Source: Anisus vortex (lineage: Eukaryota; Mollusca; Gastropoda; Planorbidae). Taken from it: a stretch of DNA of 64,000 nt. Position 1 is the stretch's first letter. The number at the start of each line of letters is the position of its first letter. Made by a program: the position numbers and the translations under genes. Below the pieces are notes generated by a model. That model saw only the letters and a list, made by a program, of their open reading frames with translations, searched no databases and was not told the DNA's origin. The stretch lies in contig OX421503.1 in assembly GCA_949126835.1 (NCBI GenBank), positions 4,799,457-4,863,456 of the forward strand, read 5' to 3'. Below, piece by piece: positions 63,698-64,000 of this stretch.

Positions 63698-64000
63698 CTA
63701 AGTACACAAAATAGAAAATTATATGTCAGACAATTTATATATATATATGATTTATATAGACATTGATTATTGTCATATTTAAAAAAATGTAAATAAAGGA
63801 TTGTTGCTTTAATATTTATCACGAATATCATTATCTCATTTGTCATGCTTTCATTATTGGGCAACTTTTCGAACAGCTGAACTGAAGCCATGTTATTGGT
63901 AAAGCGCTTTCACCTTTAATGACTTCTGAGTTTGTTTGATTTGTTTTGGTTTGTCGTGTCAAAGTTAACAAATTTTGCTATAATATAATGGGAGATTACA
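63698..64000. other. intron 7 of paralog C to the window edge
   Basis: AT-rich intronic sequence. No exon is recognisable before the window ends. Confidence 0.5.

Overview
This is a window of animal nuclear DNA. It is AT-rich and intron-bearing, crowded with microsatellites, tRNA-derived SINEs, MITEs, non-LTR fragments and DNA transposons. Split genes with GT-AG introns and the spectrum of mobile elements suggest an invertebrate, most likely a lophotrochozoan and perhaps a gastropod mollusc. The species is an inference, because no diagnostic marker gene is present.

Layout. Positions 1-6000 are non-coding repeats. From 6043 to 12150 (+) lies the 3' part of a gene for a single-pass membrane protein with EGF-like repeats: one 75-nt exon, three 99-nt exons of symmetric phase, and a last exon encoding a transmembrane helix and short tail. 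Converging on it from the right is a head-to-tail array of three ENPP6-like (ecto-nucleotide pyrophosphatase/phosphodiesterase family member 6) genes, all on the minus strand: A at 29833-15680, B at 44780-37521, and C with only its last two exons (63697-63604 and 54514-54378), the rest lying beyond the window end. I could assemble all nine exons of A and of B. Each gives an uninterrupted 402-residue protein with every metal ligand and the nucleophilic Ser. All three genes stop just after the catalytic domain and lack the usual C-terminal GPI segment.

Mobile elements explain most of the rest. The last intron of gene C holds an 8.4-kb LTR retrotransposon (54698-63140) with a gypsy-type reverse transcriptase but integrase placed before it, the Gmr1-like order. 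Its two LTRs differ at one visible site, and its 3' LTR is split by a 515-bp RTE-like insertion. Intron 7 of gene A carries a 3.0-kb pogo/Tigger-like transposon with an intact 655-residue transposase ending in a PHD-like finger, nested inside an older MITE whose sister copy sits in gene B. Two hAT elements with clean 8-bp target duplications, a SINE family with about twelve copies, a Helitron-like family with a tRNA-like module, a pair of 81-bp TTAA-bounded elements and a GC-rich repeat family I do not recognise complete the picture.

The spacers A-B (about 29.9-37.5 kb) and B-C (about 44.8-54.4 kb) are themselves paralogous, so the array arose by tandem segmental duplication. Many insertions can be checked against an empty site in the sibling copy.
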